Assembly: GCA_034401795.1 (NCBI GenBank)
Contig: CM067370.1
Coordinates: 64,298,809 to 64,362,808 of the forward strand
Length of the DNA: 64,000 nucleotides
Source: Chaetoderma sp. LZ-2023a
Lineage: Eukaryota > Mollusca > Caudofoveata > Chaetodermatida > Chaetodermatidae
Reading direction: 5' to 3'
The translations under genes and the position numbers were made by a program. How positions within the stretch are numbered: the stretch's first letter is position 1; each line of letters starts with the position of its first letter. Shown here in pieces: positions 26,367 to 38,630 of the stretch. The notes under the pieces were generated by a model. It did not search any database and was not told the origin of the DNA. It saw nothing but the letters and a program-made list of their open reading frames with translations.

Positions 26367-26433
26367 AATCAAAAGCCCTTATGAAGACTATATATAACGG
26401 CAATCAAGTTGATGAGAGCGATCGTATGAAGAG

Positions 26434-26912
26434 TGACGTAGCCAGATTTTCACGTCAGGGGTGGGGGTGGGGGTGGGGGGTGGGGGTGGGGGGGTGGGTG
26501 GGGAGGTCTAAAAAGGGGCCACCCCACTTGAGCGAGGACTTAGAAGGCGCCACCCCGCATTGGTATTAGGCGTCTGAATCTGTTTAAATTTCTTTAATAA
26601 AGAGAAAATAGCATCCCAGCGTCGCCAATTATTTTATTCTACCGAGAAAGTAGCATGTATTCTACTATTATTTGTCTTGATGAATCGTAATTAAAACAAA
26701 AAGTCTCATGAACAAGCATGACAAGAATACATTAACAACGTTGTAAATTCAAATAGTTCTACTTTTCAACGTAGATTAACTTAGATTAACTTGTTAAAGG
26801 TGGCTTGGGAGTTGGGGCGTCCAGAAACTTATATGTGTTACGGACATGATTTAGGCATCACATTTGGGAAGATTGGTCCAGGGGAGCGAGCCTGCTCCCA
26901 CTGGCTACGCTA
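26434..26912. mobile_element. Dispersed element with 'gcgtagccag' ends, copy 2
   Basis: The left end 'agtgacgtagccagattttcacgtc' and the right end 'ctcccactggctacgctaatg' (reverse complement 'cattagcgtagccagtggg') give short terminal inverted repeats. The interior is homologous to 14445-14805. A G-rich run of about 50 bp lies at 26459-26507. Confidence 0.6.
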
Positions 26913-27071
26913 ATGTATATGGAGTCTTCACAAGGGCTATAATAAATTCATAATCGGCTTTCCACATGTATGTTAAGTAAGAGAACTCCATATTGTTGGT
27001 GATGTATTATACGAAACTAAATTTCTAATAATAAAGCAATTTTATTTATACAACTACAAGTCTTAAGTTAC

Positions 27072-27151
27072 CTCATCAACTAAAGCGTTGAGAGACTGTC
27101 TGCCTTCGCCATAGCCGATATTCAAAGCGCATTGTATCCGTTTTATTTTAC
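27072..27151 (-). CDS. Chitin-binding/LamG gene, LamG exon 5 (contig copy 1)
   Basis: Read on the minus strand, the exon follows ATTATTAACAG| and ends |GTAACT. It is 80 nt, phase 1 in and phase 0 out. It encodes KIKRIQCALNIGYGEGRQSL then NALVDE. The pattern 'l-IG-G....l-a-vDE' is the penultimate strand pair of LamG/ConA-like domains. The acceptor is immediately preceded by a (TTA)n microsatellite. The next exon, which should carry the last LamG strand, was not found downstream. Confidence 0.65.
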
Positions 27152-27163
27152 CTGTTAATAATA

Positions 27164-27292
<129 letters not shown>

Positions 27293-27385
27293 TATTCGTT
27301 GGCGCCACCTACGGCAATGGGCACAGCAGGAGCACTAATAGCAAGTATTTTTTTACTATGATGATTATTACAATGATGTGACGAT

Positions 27386-27387
<2 letters not shown>

Positions 27388-27436
<49 letters not shown>

Positions 27437-27450
27437 GGTGTTGTTGTTAC
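27388..27450. repeat. (TTG)n microsatellite touching a splice donor
   Basis: On the minus strand the intron starts GTAACAACACCAAC and runs straight into (CAA)n, so the donor site of LamG exon 4 is part of the tract edge. Confidence 0.9.
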
Positions 27451-27589
27451 CATATGCTGTACTAAATCCGAAGTTGTTTCCTCCCTGTTCGCTGTCCACA
27501 TACAAGGCAAGTTGATGTATGTTTGCTCCATCGTATACCACCACCACATCTTTCCAATGGCCTGGCTGTGCATACAGAGAATAACAGAG
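27451..27589 (-). CDS. Chitin-binding/LamG gene, LamG exon 4 (contig copy 1)
   Basis: Bounded by GTTGGTGTCAG| and |GTAACAAC on the minus strand. It is 139 nt, phase 0 in and phase 1 out. It reads LCYSLYAQPGHWKDVVVVYD then GANIHQLALYVDSEQGGN. The W-x2-VVVVYDG...LALYVDS pattern is a signature of LamG/ConA-like lectin domains. Another frame is also open here (ERVYMSGTMIDE...) but lacks domain sense. Confidence 0.75.
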
Positions 27590-27639
27590 CTGACACCAAC
27601 GGTAATCTCATCTATCATCGTTCCCGACATGTATACCCT

Positions 27640-27867
27640 TTCGACCCCCCCCCCCCCTCTCACTCTCTCCCTCCCACCATCCCTCCATCCACCATCCGCC
27701 ACCCTTCTCTCTCTTTTCCCACACTGACTCGTCAGTCTCCCTTCGTACACCAATGGCACATATTTCTCTGCATCCCTCGCTCTCCCCATCTCACTCTCCA
27801 CAATCTCTCCCTCCCTCTACCCCATCTCTATCGCTCTCCCACCCTCCTCTCTCTCTCTCTCTCTCTC

Positions 27868-27908
<41 letters not shown>

Positions 27909-27976
27909 AACATTCCCTCCCTCGCCTCATATCCATCCCTAACTCCCAGCTCTCCCCAACATTCCCTCCTTCATCC

Positions 27977-28040
<64 letters not shown>
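27640..28040. repeat. Poly-C and (CT)n tracts in a LamG intron
   Basis: C-run at 27645-27656, then CCCTC-rich text, then (CT)n at 27846-27904 and 27981-28038. Long frames here are simple-repeat artefacts. Confidence 0.95.
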
Positions 28041-28041
<1 letters not shown>

Positions 28042-28171
28042 GAATTTCGATTAAGACAGACTATTGCTACACTGAATCCGGAAAACAGACACAACAAGAA
28101 CTTTACTGATGCTTTGAATTACTAAGGCGATATCTATATAACTCATTATCTGAGACATAGTTACAACTTAC

Positions 28172-28252
28172 CCATATTTCTACTGGCGTGGCTAAGATGT
28201 CAGTCTCTCGCAGGCAACCATACCAATTCTTAAACTGGAATCCATTTCTACT
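28172..28252 (-). CDS. Chitin-binding/LamG gene, LamG exon 3 (contig copy 1)
   Basis: On the minus strand this is bounded by CTCTCCGTCCAAG| and |GTAAGT. It is 81 nt, phase 0 on both sides. It reads SRNGFQFKNWYGCLRETDIL then ATPVEIW, linking the VRIVTENG strand of exon 2 to the W-x2-VVVVYDG strand of exon 4. The donor is strong. The acceptor is my choice to keep phase 0; the frame stays open a further 20 codons upstream, so the 5' boundary is uncertain. Confidence 0.55.
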
Positions 28253-28555
28253 CTTGGACGGAGAGCGGTAACCAGGGGTGAATGGATTAGGGTTAAGATA
28301 CCGGAATTATATGTGTGAACTCCACACGATTGCATGTTCTCAGCGCTATACATCTCATCCCCTGCTCATTTAACATTCCAAGCCAGGCAGACCTGGATGG
28401 ATCTATGCAAGCCTCCAACAACAGTCCATATCGAACCGCAAACTCGGTATTGAACCCCGATATAGATTATATAGACGTTAGATTTAATTACCCATAGCAT
28501 GTCTGTTGTCTATATTCTTCGAAGATTGCTGATACAGTTACTATTAGATACTCAC

Positions 28556-28684
28556 CGCGTAGTCTGCACTAGCACTAAATGTCCCGTTCTCTGTAACAAT
28601 CCGGACAGTCACTTTCTGCGTTAGACGATTAAATGTCAACTCAAATGTTGGCGAGGCACCGCAATCCGCGTTTGACATGAGGAC
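28556..28684 (-). CDS. Chitin-binding/LamG gene, LamG exon 2 (contig copy 1)
   Basis: Bounded by GGTTTGTAG| and |GTGAGT on the minus strand. It is 129 nt, phase 0 on both sides, 43 codons. It reads VLMSNADCGASPTFELTFNR then LTQKVTVRIVTENGTFSASA. The alternating hydrophobic strands 'FELTF..' and 'VTVRIVT' fit the LamG sandwich, and the exon joins in frame to exon 1 at 36527-36783. Confidence 0.75.
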
Positions 28685-28689
28685 CTACA

Positions 28690-29338
28690 AACCAACATAT
28701 TCTATGCAACCCGTGTGGCAATTACAATGAAGCAAGCTGCAAATCCACTAGAATAATCAATTAGTTAAAATAACAGCCCATTATTAGCAATAACAAAAAT
28801 GGTATTATGATGAAAACATCCATTTAGTTGCCGTTATTTGTAGCAATTGTTAAAAATCACATGCAACCGCCAGTACGAGGATTAAAATAAAATAACTATG
28901 ATGAACATCAATTGAGAGCTTGCATAGTCATAACAATGCATGCGAATAGGGACCTATATGGCTTAACGAAGCAGATGACCTTCCCAGAAGCATACACGTA
29001 ATAACTGCAATTGATTACGCAACTGCAGTAGTTCGTCACACGCAGAGTAGGGCCTATAGCAGAGGCATCATCATAAGTGTGTGCGTGTGCGCATAGCTAG
29101 ACTTAAACACAACACAAATGTTGCTGGACGCATGAGAATCGTCGACGTACCTCCGGCGACAGAATGCGCATTCATCGTGAAAACTGCTTACAGCCACAGA
29201 TTTTACATATCTAAGTAATTATACTGAAAGATATATTCTGATAACAGGATTCAGAGGTGATATTCTTTAAGATTAACATTATTAAATTTCTACAGGCTTT
29301 CCCCATAAATACGCTTCGTGGTTGAACAAGTCACGTAT
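28690..29338. other. Intron sequence up to the assembly gap
   Basis: It lies between LamG exon 1 and exon 2 in the merged gene model. No repeat family or coding signal is recognised. Confidence 0.6.
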
Positions 29339-29838
29339 NNNNNNNNNNNNNNNNNNNNNNNNNNNNNNNNNNNNNNNNNNNNNNNNNNNNNNNNNNNNNN
29401 NNNNNNNNNNNNNNNNNNNNNNNNNNNNNNNNNNNNNNNNNNNNNNNNNNNNNNNNNNNNNNNNNNNNNNNNNNNNNNNNNNNNNNNNNNNNNNNNNNNN
29501 NNNNNNNNNNNNNNNNNNNNNNNNNNNNNNNNNNNNNNNNNNNNNNNNNNNNNNNNNNNNNNNNNNNNNNNNNNNNNNNNNNNNNNNNNNNNNNNNNNNN
29601 NNNNNNNNNNNNNNNNNNNNNNNNNNNNNNNNNNNNNNNNNNNNNNNNNNNNNNNNNNNNNNNNNNNNNNNNNNNNNNNNNNNNNNNNNNNNNNNNNNNN
29701 NNNNNNNNNNNNNNNNNNNNNNNNNNNNNNNNNNNNNNNNNNNNNNNNNNNNNNNNNNNNNNNNNNNNNNNNNNNNNNNNNNNNNNNNNNNNNNNNNNNN
29801 NNNNNNNNNNNNNNNNNNNNNNNNNNNNNNNNNNNNNN
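29339..29838. other. Assembly gap, 500 N
   Basis: Exactly 500 N, a round placeholder length that implies a scaffold join of unknown size. Contig 1 ends at 29338 and contig 2 starts at 29839. Confidence 0.99.
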
Positions 29839-29855
29839 CACGACACGACGATGTT

Positions 29856-30853
29856 TGAAATGGCAAATCATAGGCATGCATACCACTGGTATGTCATGCA
29901 GAGAGATTGGCAGACAGCTGAACATTAACCATACTGTAATCAGTCGTTTGATTGCAAAACATGGGCAAACTAACGAGGTGAAGGACAGGCCTAGATCTGG
30001 AAGACCGAAGAAGACTACTGCCCGTGATGATCGAGCCCTAGTACGCCTTGTTAGGAGATCTCCATTCACCAACAGCAGAGTGCTCAGCCAGCAATGGGAA
30101 ACGCGCAATAGAGTGTCAATGTCTACCGTCAAAAGGAGACTGTATGCTGCTGGCATGAAAGCTAGGAGACCTGTCAGACGTCCTCTCCTCACTGCACACC
30201 ACAAAGAGGAGCGTCTGAGGTGGTGCAACGAAAGAAGACACTGGAACATGAGATCCTGGAGACGGGTACACTGGTCCGATGAAAGTCGGTTCCTGCTTCA
30301 TGCCACAGATGGTCGAACTCGTGTATGGAGGTCCAGACGCACGGCGTACGACCAACGTAACATCATGGAAGAAGTTCCATTTGGTGGAGGTACCGTTATG
30401 ATATGGGGGTGCATCTCATTTGATTGTAAGCTGGATCTGTTGACTGTACCTGGAACACTAAATTGACAAAGATATCAAGATTCCATACTGGATAGAGTTG
30501 TGGTCCCTCATTTTGTAAATCATGCACCTGGAACCCACCCTATATTCATGGATGACAACGCCCGACCACATCGTGCTAGAGCTGTGCATGAATACCTCCG
30601 CCAGAATGCCATCGAAACCCTACCATGGCCAGCAAGGAGCCCTGACATGAACCCTATTGAGCATATCTGGGACATTCTGGGAAACATGGTGAGAAGGAGG
30701 GATCCTCCTGTGCAGAACCTACAGGAATTAACAGACGCACTCCATCTTGAATGGCAACGAATACCACAATGGCGTATCAGTCGGTTGGTGACCAGCATGA
30801 GACGTCGTGTCCAGGCCGTCATCCAGGCACAAGGTGGATATACCCGGTATTAA
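29856..30853 (+). pseudogene. Tc1 transposase, second contig copy, 5'-truncated by the gap
   Basis: It corresponds base for base to 24619-25616 (offset 5237), including the same in-frame TGA at 30464-30466. It starts at codon 10 of the transposase because contig 2 begins there. The right TIR is at 31152-31175. Most likely it is the same physical locus as the element at 24282-25938. Confidence 0.9.
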
Positions 30854-31172
30854 TAATGACAGTCTCAAACTCGTGCACAGATGTTAAACTTCGTTTTCAG
30901 ACACCATTAATGACAATCTAGCCACGTGTGTCAACTGTAGGGCAATAGTTGTCAGTTGTGTCAACGTAACCATATTCAGGCCTCGTTTTCAAGTTCAAAC
31001 AAAAACATACAGTGTTTCCCCACCATCATAATCAGCATTCCTCTAGTTGCATTATTACCTCTTGCACTAAGATGGATGGGTACATAAATGTTTATGCTAT
31101 TGCTTTCTTCATAGCACATGAATATACCCTCGCATGTGCGTAAAAATAGGGTGGTGCTTAACTTTTGCACAG

Positions 31173-31292
<120 letters not shown>

Positions 31293-31558
31293 TCCTATGT
31301 ATAGAGTGATTGTATGGATTAAGACCTACTAAAAATATTAATTAGACCTAAATACATTAAATCAGCAAAACGAAAGGGAAAGGCGCAGTATATGGTGCTT
31401 TGATTTATGACCCGATAATTTATGACCCAATAAATGATGACAATTGACCCACTAATCCAAACAAAGACCCAACAGCTCAAAAAAGACCCAACAGCTCAGA
31501 AGTCCCACTAATAATAGTGAGAAACTTATGAATTGTCGGGCCGACAATTGACCAAGTC

Positions 31559-31602
<44 letters not shown>

Positions 31603-32306
31603 AATCAAAAGCCCTTATGAAGACTATATATAACGGCAATCAAGTTGATGAGAGCGATCGTATGAAGAGTGACGTAGCCAGATTTTCACGTCAGGGGTGG
31701 GGGTGGGGGTGGGGGGTGGGGGTGGGGGGTGGGTGGGGAGGTCTAAAAAGGGGCCACCCCACTTGAGCGAGGACTTAGAAGGCGCCACCCCGCATTGGTA
31801 TTAGGCGTCTGAATCTGTTTAAATTTCTTTAATAAAGAGAAAATAGCATCCCAGCGTCGCCAATTATTTTATTCTACCGAGAAAGTAGCATGTATTCTAC
31901 TATTATTTGTCTTGATGAATCGTAATTAAAACAAAAAGTCTCATGAACAAGCATGACAAGAATACATTAACAACGTTGTAAATTCAAATAGTTCTACTTT
32001 TCAACGTAGATTAACTTAGATTAACTTGTTAAAGGTGGCTTGGGAGTTGGGGCGTCCAGAAACTTATATGTGTTACGGACATGATTTAGGCATCACATTT
32101 GGGAAGATTGGTCCAGGGGAGCGAGCCTGCTCCCACTGGCTACGCTAATGTATATGGAGTCTTCACAAGGGCTATAATAAATTCATAATCGGCTTTCCAC
32201 ATGTATGTTAAGTAAGAGAACTCCATATTGTTGGTGATGTATTATACGAAACTAAATTTCTAATAATAAAGCAATTTTATTTATACAACTACAAGTCTTA
32301 AGTTAC

Positions 32307-32386
32307 CTCATCAACTAAAGCGTTGAGAGACTGTCTGCCTTCGCCATAGCCGATATTCAAAGCGCATTGTATCCGTTTTATTTTAC
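32307..32386 (-). CDS. LamG exon 5, second contig copy
   Basis: Identical to 27072-27151 (offset 5235), with the same splice sites. Probably the same exon represented twice. Confidence 0.6.
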
Positions 32387-32405
32387 CTGTTAATAATATT
32401 AATAA

Positions 32406-32532
<127 letters not shown>

Positions 32533-32625
32533 TATTCGTTGGCGCCACCTACGGCAATGGGCACAGCAGGAGCACTAATAGCAAGTATTTTTTTACTATG
32601 ATGATTATTACAATGATGTGACGAT

Positions 32626-32676
<51 letters not shown>

Positions 32677-32690
32677 GGTGTTGTTGTTAC

Positions 32691-32829
32691 CATATGCTGT
32701 ACTAAATCCGAAGTTGTTTCCTCCCTGTTCGCTGTCCACATACAAGGCAAGTTGATGTATGTTTGCTCCATCGTATACCACCACCACATCTTTCCAATGG
32801 CCTGGCTGTGCATACAGAGAATAACAGAG
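32691..32829 (-). CDS. LamG exon 4, second contig copy
   Basis: Identical to 27451-27589 (offset 5240). Probably the same exon represented twice. Confidence 0.7.
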
Positions 32830-33085
32830 CTGACACCAACGGTAATCTCATCTATCATCGTTCCCGACATGTATACCCTTTCGACCCCCCCCCCCCCCCT
32901 CTCACTCTCTCCCTCCCACCATCCCTCCATCCACCATCCGCCACCCTTCTCTCTCTTTTCCCACACTGACTCGTCAGTCTCCCTTCGTACACCAATGGCA
33001 CATATTTCTCTGCATCCCTCGCTCTCCCCATCTCACTCTCCACAATCTCTCCCTCCCTCTACCCCATCTCTATCGCTCTCCCACC

Positions 33086-33152
<67 letters not shown>

Positions 33153-33220
33153 AACATTCCCTCCCTCGCCTCATATCCATCCCTAACTCCCAGCTCTCCC
33201 CAACATTCCCTCCTTCATCC

Positions 33221-33287
<67 letters not shown>

Positions 33288-33417
33288 GAATTTCGATTAA
33301 GACAGACTATTGCTACACTGAATCCGGAAAACAGACACAACAAGAACTTTACTGATGCTTTGAATTACTAAGGCGATATCTATATAACTCATTATCTGAG
33401 ACATAGTTACAACTTAC

Positions 33418-33498
33418 CCATATTTCTACTGGCGTGGCTAAGATGTCAGTCTCTCGCAGGCAACCATACCAATTCTTAAACTGGAATCCATTTCTACT
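33418..33498 (-). CDS. LamG exon 3, second contig copy
   Basis: Identical to 28172-28252 (offset 5246), with the same uncertainty about the acceptor. Confidence 0.5.
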
Positions 33499-33801
33499 CT
33501 TGGACGGAGAGCGGTAACCAGGGGTGAATGGATTAGGGTTAAGATACCGGAATTATATGTGTGAACTCCACACGATTGCATGTTCTCAGCGCTATACATC
33601 TCATCCCCTGCTCATTTAACATTCCAAGCCAGGCAGACCTGGATGGATCTATGCAAGCCTCCAACAACAGTCCATATCGAACCGCAAACTCGGTATTGAA
33701 CCCCGATATAGATTATATAGACGTTAGATTTAATTACCCATAGCATGTCTGTTGTCTATATTCTTCGAAGATTGCTGATACAGTTACTATTAGATACTCA
33801 C

Positions 33802-33930
33802 CGCGTAGTCTGCACTAGCACTAAATGTCCCGTTCTCTGTAACAATCCGGACAGTCACTTTCTGCGTTAGACGATTAAATGTCAACTCAAATGTTGGCGA
33901 GGCACCGCAATCCGCGTTTGACATGAGGAC
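33802..33930 (-). CDS. LamG exon 2, second contig copy
   Basis: Identical to 28556-28684 (offset 5246). This copy is contiguous with exon 1 (36527-36783) on contig 2, which fixes the exon order. Confidence 0.72.
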
Positions 33931-34619
33931 CTACAAACCAACATATTCTATGCAACCCGTGTGGCAATTACAATGAAGCAAGCTGCAAATCCACTAGAAT
34001 AATCAATTAGTTAAAATAACAGCCCATTATTAGCAATAACAAAAATGGTATTATGATGAAAACATCCATTTAGTTGCCGTTATTTGTAGCAATTGTTAAA
34101 AATCACATGCAACCGCCAGTACGAGGATTAAAATAAAATAACTATGATGAACATCAATTGAGAGCTTGCATAGTCATAACAATGCATGCGAATAGGGACC
34201 TATATGGCTTAACGAAGCAGATGACCTTCCCAGAAGCATACACGTAATAACTGCAATTGATTACGCAACTGCAGTAGTTCGTCACACGCAGAGTAGGGCC
34301 TATAGCAGAGGCATCATCATAAGTGTGTGCGTGTGCGCATAGCTAGACTTAAACACAACACAAATGTTGCTGGACGCATGAGAATCGTCGACGTACCTCC
34401 GGCGACAGAATGCGCATTCATCGTGAAAACTGCTTACAGCCACAGATTTTACATATCTAAGTAATTATACTGAAAGATATATTCTGATAACAGGATTCAG
34501 AGGTGATATTCTTTAAGATTAACATTATTAAATTTCTACAGGCTTTCCCCATAAATACGCTTCGTGGTTGAACAAGTCACGTATTTAAAGGGGTTAGGTT
34601 ATATATTACAATTAATAGA

Positions 34620-35000
34620 GCCCAATGGACCGTTCCAGTTTTACTATGTCCCGCCCATCTCTAGCTAAGCTCCACCCGCACCTCGCCCGTGTTGAGATCG
34701 ATCCCTAAACTCCATGACTATCAATATCCAGAAAACAATACAGGTAAGCTGTTGAACATTTTAAAACTAATTTTACTGGGTGATGTTGCTGCCTATGCCA
34801 GCAACGGCGCCCAGTCAAATTAGTTTCAAAACATGCAACATAATGTTTATTAAATGGTAAAGACATACAATTCGTAGAACGTGTCGGACTATTAAGCCTT
34901 TAAGACGGACTAAATCGAGTCATTCACGCTGTAATTGATTATGACGTCATCCTCCGTGTCACGGAGTTGAGTATGACGTCATATAACGCCATATGATGGA
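34620..35000. mobile_element. Long form of family A element, copy 2
   Basis: 'tatgtcccgcccatctctagctaagctcc', a hairpin at 34748-34840, 'tattaaatggtaaagacatacaattcgta' and two TGACGTCA sites (about 34942 and 34974), in the same order as at 20000-20400. Confidence 0.65.
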
Positions 35001-35140
35001 TGGATAATCTGGAAACGTCCATTACAAGAGTCACTCGTGTCACTTAGAATACAATGATATGGAAGTGTGCTGGAAAAGGTATTGAATGATTGAACACGCA
35101 TTAAGGAACGATTAAAGAACATATTTTCAATGCGTTAGCC

Positions 35141-35236
35141 AAGGACCAGCTAACCCACCCAAGGACTATCTAACCAACCCAAGGACTAGCTAACCCACCC
35201 AAGGACTAGCTAACCCACCCAAGGACTAGCTAACCC
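35141..35236. repeat. 20-bp minisatellite, almost five units
   Basis: The unit 'aaggactagctaacccaccc' is repeated with single-base changes. Confidence 0.95.
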
Positions 35237-35809
35237 AAGTGGTTACCCTTCACAAGTACATCAAATATGTGCATGGTCCTAGCCTCTCCGGGTATATCCA
35301 CTATTGCTTTTAAATGTGTTTCCACTATGAACAACTATTGGGTCTATTGTATACCCTCAGTAATATTATGGGTCCAATGTAATTCTACATCTAATCAAAT
35401 ATTTTGCTTAGAGCTAGAGATGTCTGAGAGTTGATTTGAATACCAAATTGTATGGACTCTTATCTAGGAACTAGATGTATGCAAATCAAATGATTCTTTA
35501 TTTAGTGTTACCTGGTTTTTGCTTCACAATTACGACAAGGTCGATAAGAATTATCACAGACATACCTATACCACTCTGATGTCAAAATCTTTAATTTTCA
35601 AATTGAGATAAAAGATGAACTGGTGTTCATGCTTAAACAAATTTGGTGGAAGATTACGACAGCAACATCGTCCACCAAAATTGTATAACAAGAGCTCCGC
35701 AAACGGCGCATAATACTCCGCCATGATGACAAACCAATGAATGAGCTATCAGAAAATAGCGATTTCTTCCTCACACCTAGAACAGTCATTCTATGAATTT
35801 CCAAGCGAT

Positions 35810-36255
35810 CCGCTAAATTGTCAAGGAGTTATCATTCGGAAACCAATTTTCAAGATGGCCGCCGGTGGCTAGCGGCCATCTGTGATTTCGGATTATCTCC
35901 AATTTTGATAGGTTTTTTCTCCACGTAGTCCAAACACCCTCTGAATTTTCAAAGCGATCCGATGAACGGTAACGGAGTTATCGTCCTGAAACCAGTTTTC
36001 AAGATGGGCGTCACCTGGGATTTCGGATTATCGCCAATTTTGATACGTTTTACTCCAGCCGTAGTCCAATCATCCTATGATGATTCAAAGCTCATCCGGA
36101 CACCAATTTTCAAGATGGTCGCTGGTGGCCATCTTGTATTTCAGGTCATCGTCATTTTCGATAGGCTTCTTCCTCAGACCAGTCCAACCATCCTATGACG
36201 TTTCAAAGCGAGCCAATAAACGGTAACGGAGTTATCATCCGGAAACCACTGCCGC
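35810..36255. repeat. 'ttttcaagatggccgcc' tandem block, about 120 bp unit
   Basis: 'cggataatcatccggaaacca'-type text, 'ttttcaagatgg' and 'ggattatc.ccaattttgatag' recur about three times. Related blocks are at 5800-6790 and 52980-53440. Short frames here are incidental. Confidence 0.75.
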
Positions 36256-36526
36256 CAACCCGCCTTCCACCGCCCGCCCGCTAGACGGCGCTAGCTCAAA
36301 CTGGATTCATGCATTAGAAATATCGACGTTGTCAGTGGACTTGGAATATGACAAGGTATACGCTGTTGTTTTAAATGTGATAGTTTTGAAAAATAGTTTA
36401 CAATGTAAGTGCTGGAAAAGAAGATTCAGAGGGCTCTTCTCACACAACATGACAAACAATCCGGCTTTACTCTTCATGCTGAAGAGCAACCCAAAACATT
36501 GACGTGTATAATTACTTCGTACGTAC

Positions 36527-36783
36527 CTCTTCTGCAAACGGAGGATTCACAAACTTTTCCTTAAAACGAATATACACCTTTAAGAAAAATCCCAGCGCAA
36601 CATTTGCAAATCGCCAAATAATCAATCGTCCATTCCCTGAGAAATCGCAAGCAGCGCCATCTGTTGCTCCAGGTGGATAAACTAAGCCTACTGTGTGATT
36701 GAGGTTGCCAATTTTAATATTTTGCATGGATTTGTCATCCCATGACCCATAGCAATCGATGATGTATTCTGGCATGCACCACA
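36527..36783 (-). CDS. Chitin-binding/LamG gene, LamG exon 1
   Basis: Bounded by AATTTTCGTTTTCAG| and |GTACGT on the minus strand. It is 257 nt, phase 1 in and phase 0 out. It reads WCMPEYIIDCYGSWDD, later GAACDFSGNGRLIIWRFANV and FFLKVYIRFKE. The pattern 'FSGNGRLIIWRFAN....FFLKVYIRFK' is the usual start of a LamG_3/ConA-like domain (FdG-g-l-ip-f-n, then f-l---fk). The domain continues in exons 2 to 5. A phase-1 junction precedes it, shared with the chitin-binding exons upstream. Confidence 0.8.
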
Positions 36784-37439
36784 CTGAAAACGAAAATTTA
36801 AATAACTTTTGAAAACATAATAGACGCTCTATGCCAAATGACGGTGATGGGAATTTGGTAACATTTGTTATTGCCAAATTATGGGAACACAACCATTATA
36901 TTATTTTATTGGCGAACTTACTCATTGACCAAGTCCATTTCACCGACCACGCAACACCAAACCCAGAACAAAACAAAAAACCCTCGAAAGACAACACCCC
37001 AAAACGAAACAATAACAAATTTGCTTCAAAACAATCAGCAAACACATCAACACACTTCTACCTGACCTTCACCAATGCAAATCTTCACCAGCATTGTGTG
37101 TGGAAATAGCAATATATATGTTAGAAATTTTGCACTGACCTTTGACCCTCACCGTACAACGTCAAAACAATGGGCTTTGTCCTCTGCTTATGGAACCGCC
37201 ATATGCAAAATATTGTCAAAATACATTAAGTAAAATTGTTTTATTATGTGGAAACAACGATTCGATTTTCAGTAATGCTACCTTGACCGATGACCGCAGC
37301 TCCATTTAAAAGCAGAAACAATTACCACCATCCTTCAGCTGCTGAGGGGAAAGTTAATTCTAAGATATTATAGAAATTGTATGCCGGCGATGCCAAACCT
37401 ATACATTTACCTACTGCTGGGGCAATCCGTTACCTAATA

Positions 37440-37640
37440 GAAGGACCCATTTCTAGCTATGCCATTATCCATTTCTAGCTAAGCTCCGCCCATTTGGTAC
37501 GACCGTTTGAATCAATCTTAACACTTTGATCCATGAATTCACAGAATTTCAATTTCAAGGTAACCGTACAGGTAAACTGTTGAATCTTTTGAAACTAATT
37601 TTACTGGGAGCCTTTGTTTCATATGCTTCTTAAATTATAA
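37440..37640. repeat. Partial family A element
   Basis: 'atttctagctaagctccgccc' followed by 'ggtaaactgttgaatcttttgaaactaattttactggg', i.e. a left arm without its mirror. It lies in the intron before LamG exon 1. Confidence 0.55.
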
Positions 37641-37865
37641 ATTTTCGAAAGTCATGCAATTCAAGCGGTTACTATCAGAGCTGTGTCCATTTCTCGAGGG
37701 ACCTATGCCATTTAGATAGTGCCGTCAGCTAACAAGTGAGGTACGTTGATTTTGACTTCAGACACTTGAGTAAGAGATCGGATCCCTCCATTACTCTTTG
37801 TGATCATGGAATAAATAATTAACTCCCGGATATCTGGTGCTTCCTATCTTCATATCTTCACTTGC

Positions 37866-38009
37866 CTTTCCCAGCTCCGACCAATGTGCCACACCCGCAT
37901 GCTGTAGCGTTGTACTCCGTGCCAGAAGGGCAATCAAGCTCATAGGGCGGGTGATCCTGGACAATAACCATGAACTTAGTAGGTTCTGGGTGTGGGCCCA
38001 GTCCACATC
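37866..38009 (-). CDS. Chitin-binding/LamG gene, Cys-rich exon between CBM14 and LamG
   Basis: Acceptor TTTCTCGTTGACAG|, 144 nt, phase 1 in. It reads CGLGPHPEPTKFMVIVQDHP and ends ELDCPSGTEYNATACGCG. The CPSGTEYN--AC-C ending is typical of the last half of a peritrophin-A module. Read straight on, the frame stops at TGA 37858-37860. A GC donor (AAAG|GCAAGT at 37865) would give phase 1 and join perfectly to LamG exon 1, so I prefer a GC-AG intron over a terminal exon. Confidence 0.6.
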
Positions 38010-38435
38010 CTGTCAACGAGAAAGAGCAGAAAGTATAATTCATTGTAAGTTAAGAACCATTTCCAATATATCAACAATTTAGTGTCAGAAATTAATGAGA
38101 CAAAAAATTAGTCGAACCATTAAACTGATTTGTGTTTTATGTGTGATATATGGGTACCCGTGAGTATGGGTACTCATAGATGCATTGCGCGTACAGAGCT
38201 GATGAAAGACAACCATTTCTGATGCGGATGGGGAGGGAAATCAATGAGCCAATACGGCTCCTAGGTACCTACACAATACATGTCTTGTTCGGTGAGAGTA
38301 CAGTGTGGCTGCAGGTATATCATTGGGGGTGGGTTGGGGGGAGGGGTGCGGGAATGGAGCGGATAGAGTATTTGAACATATGCGTGTATAATAGAGAGAT
38401 GATAGCGATACAGTGTGGTACAGTACAGTACTTAC

Positions 38436-38630
38436 TATTATCGATGATCGGCTTGGGTGGAGGACACGGTATTCTGCAAGCTGAATTTCCAATACATCCG
38501 ACATTCTCCACATACTCGTAGCCAGGCAAGCAGCAGGCGTAACGGTACGTCTGTCCATTATGACACACCCAGTAACCACGGCAGTTACCATGTGCTGGAT
38601 ACGTCACTATGGACCGGTCATGGCATGGGT
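38436..38630 (-). CDS. Chitin-binding/LamG gene, peritrophin-A-type exon 2
   Basis: Bounded by CTTTTCTCTCCCAACAG| and |GTAAGT on the minus strand. It is 195 nt, phase 1 on both sides. It reads PCHDRSIVTYPAHGNCRGYW then VCHNGQTYRYACCLPGYEYV, with CIGNSAC and PCPPPKP at the end. The spacing C-x11-14-C-x5-C...CC-x-PGYEY...C is that of CBM14 chitin-binding modules. Symmetric phase-1 exons are typical for shuffled extracellular domains. The protein should be secreted. Confidence 0.78.

Noticed and set aside
29282-30466. Several long frames running through the gap
   Set aside because: They exist only because N bases carry no stops.
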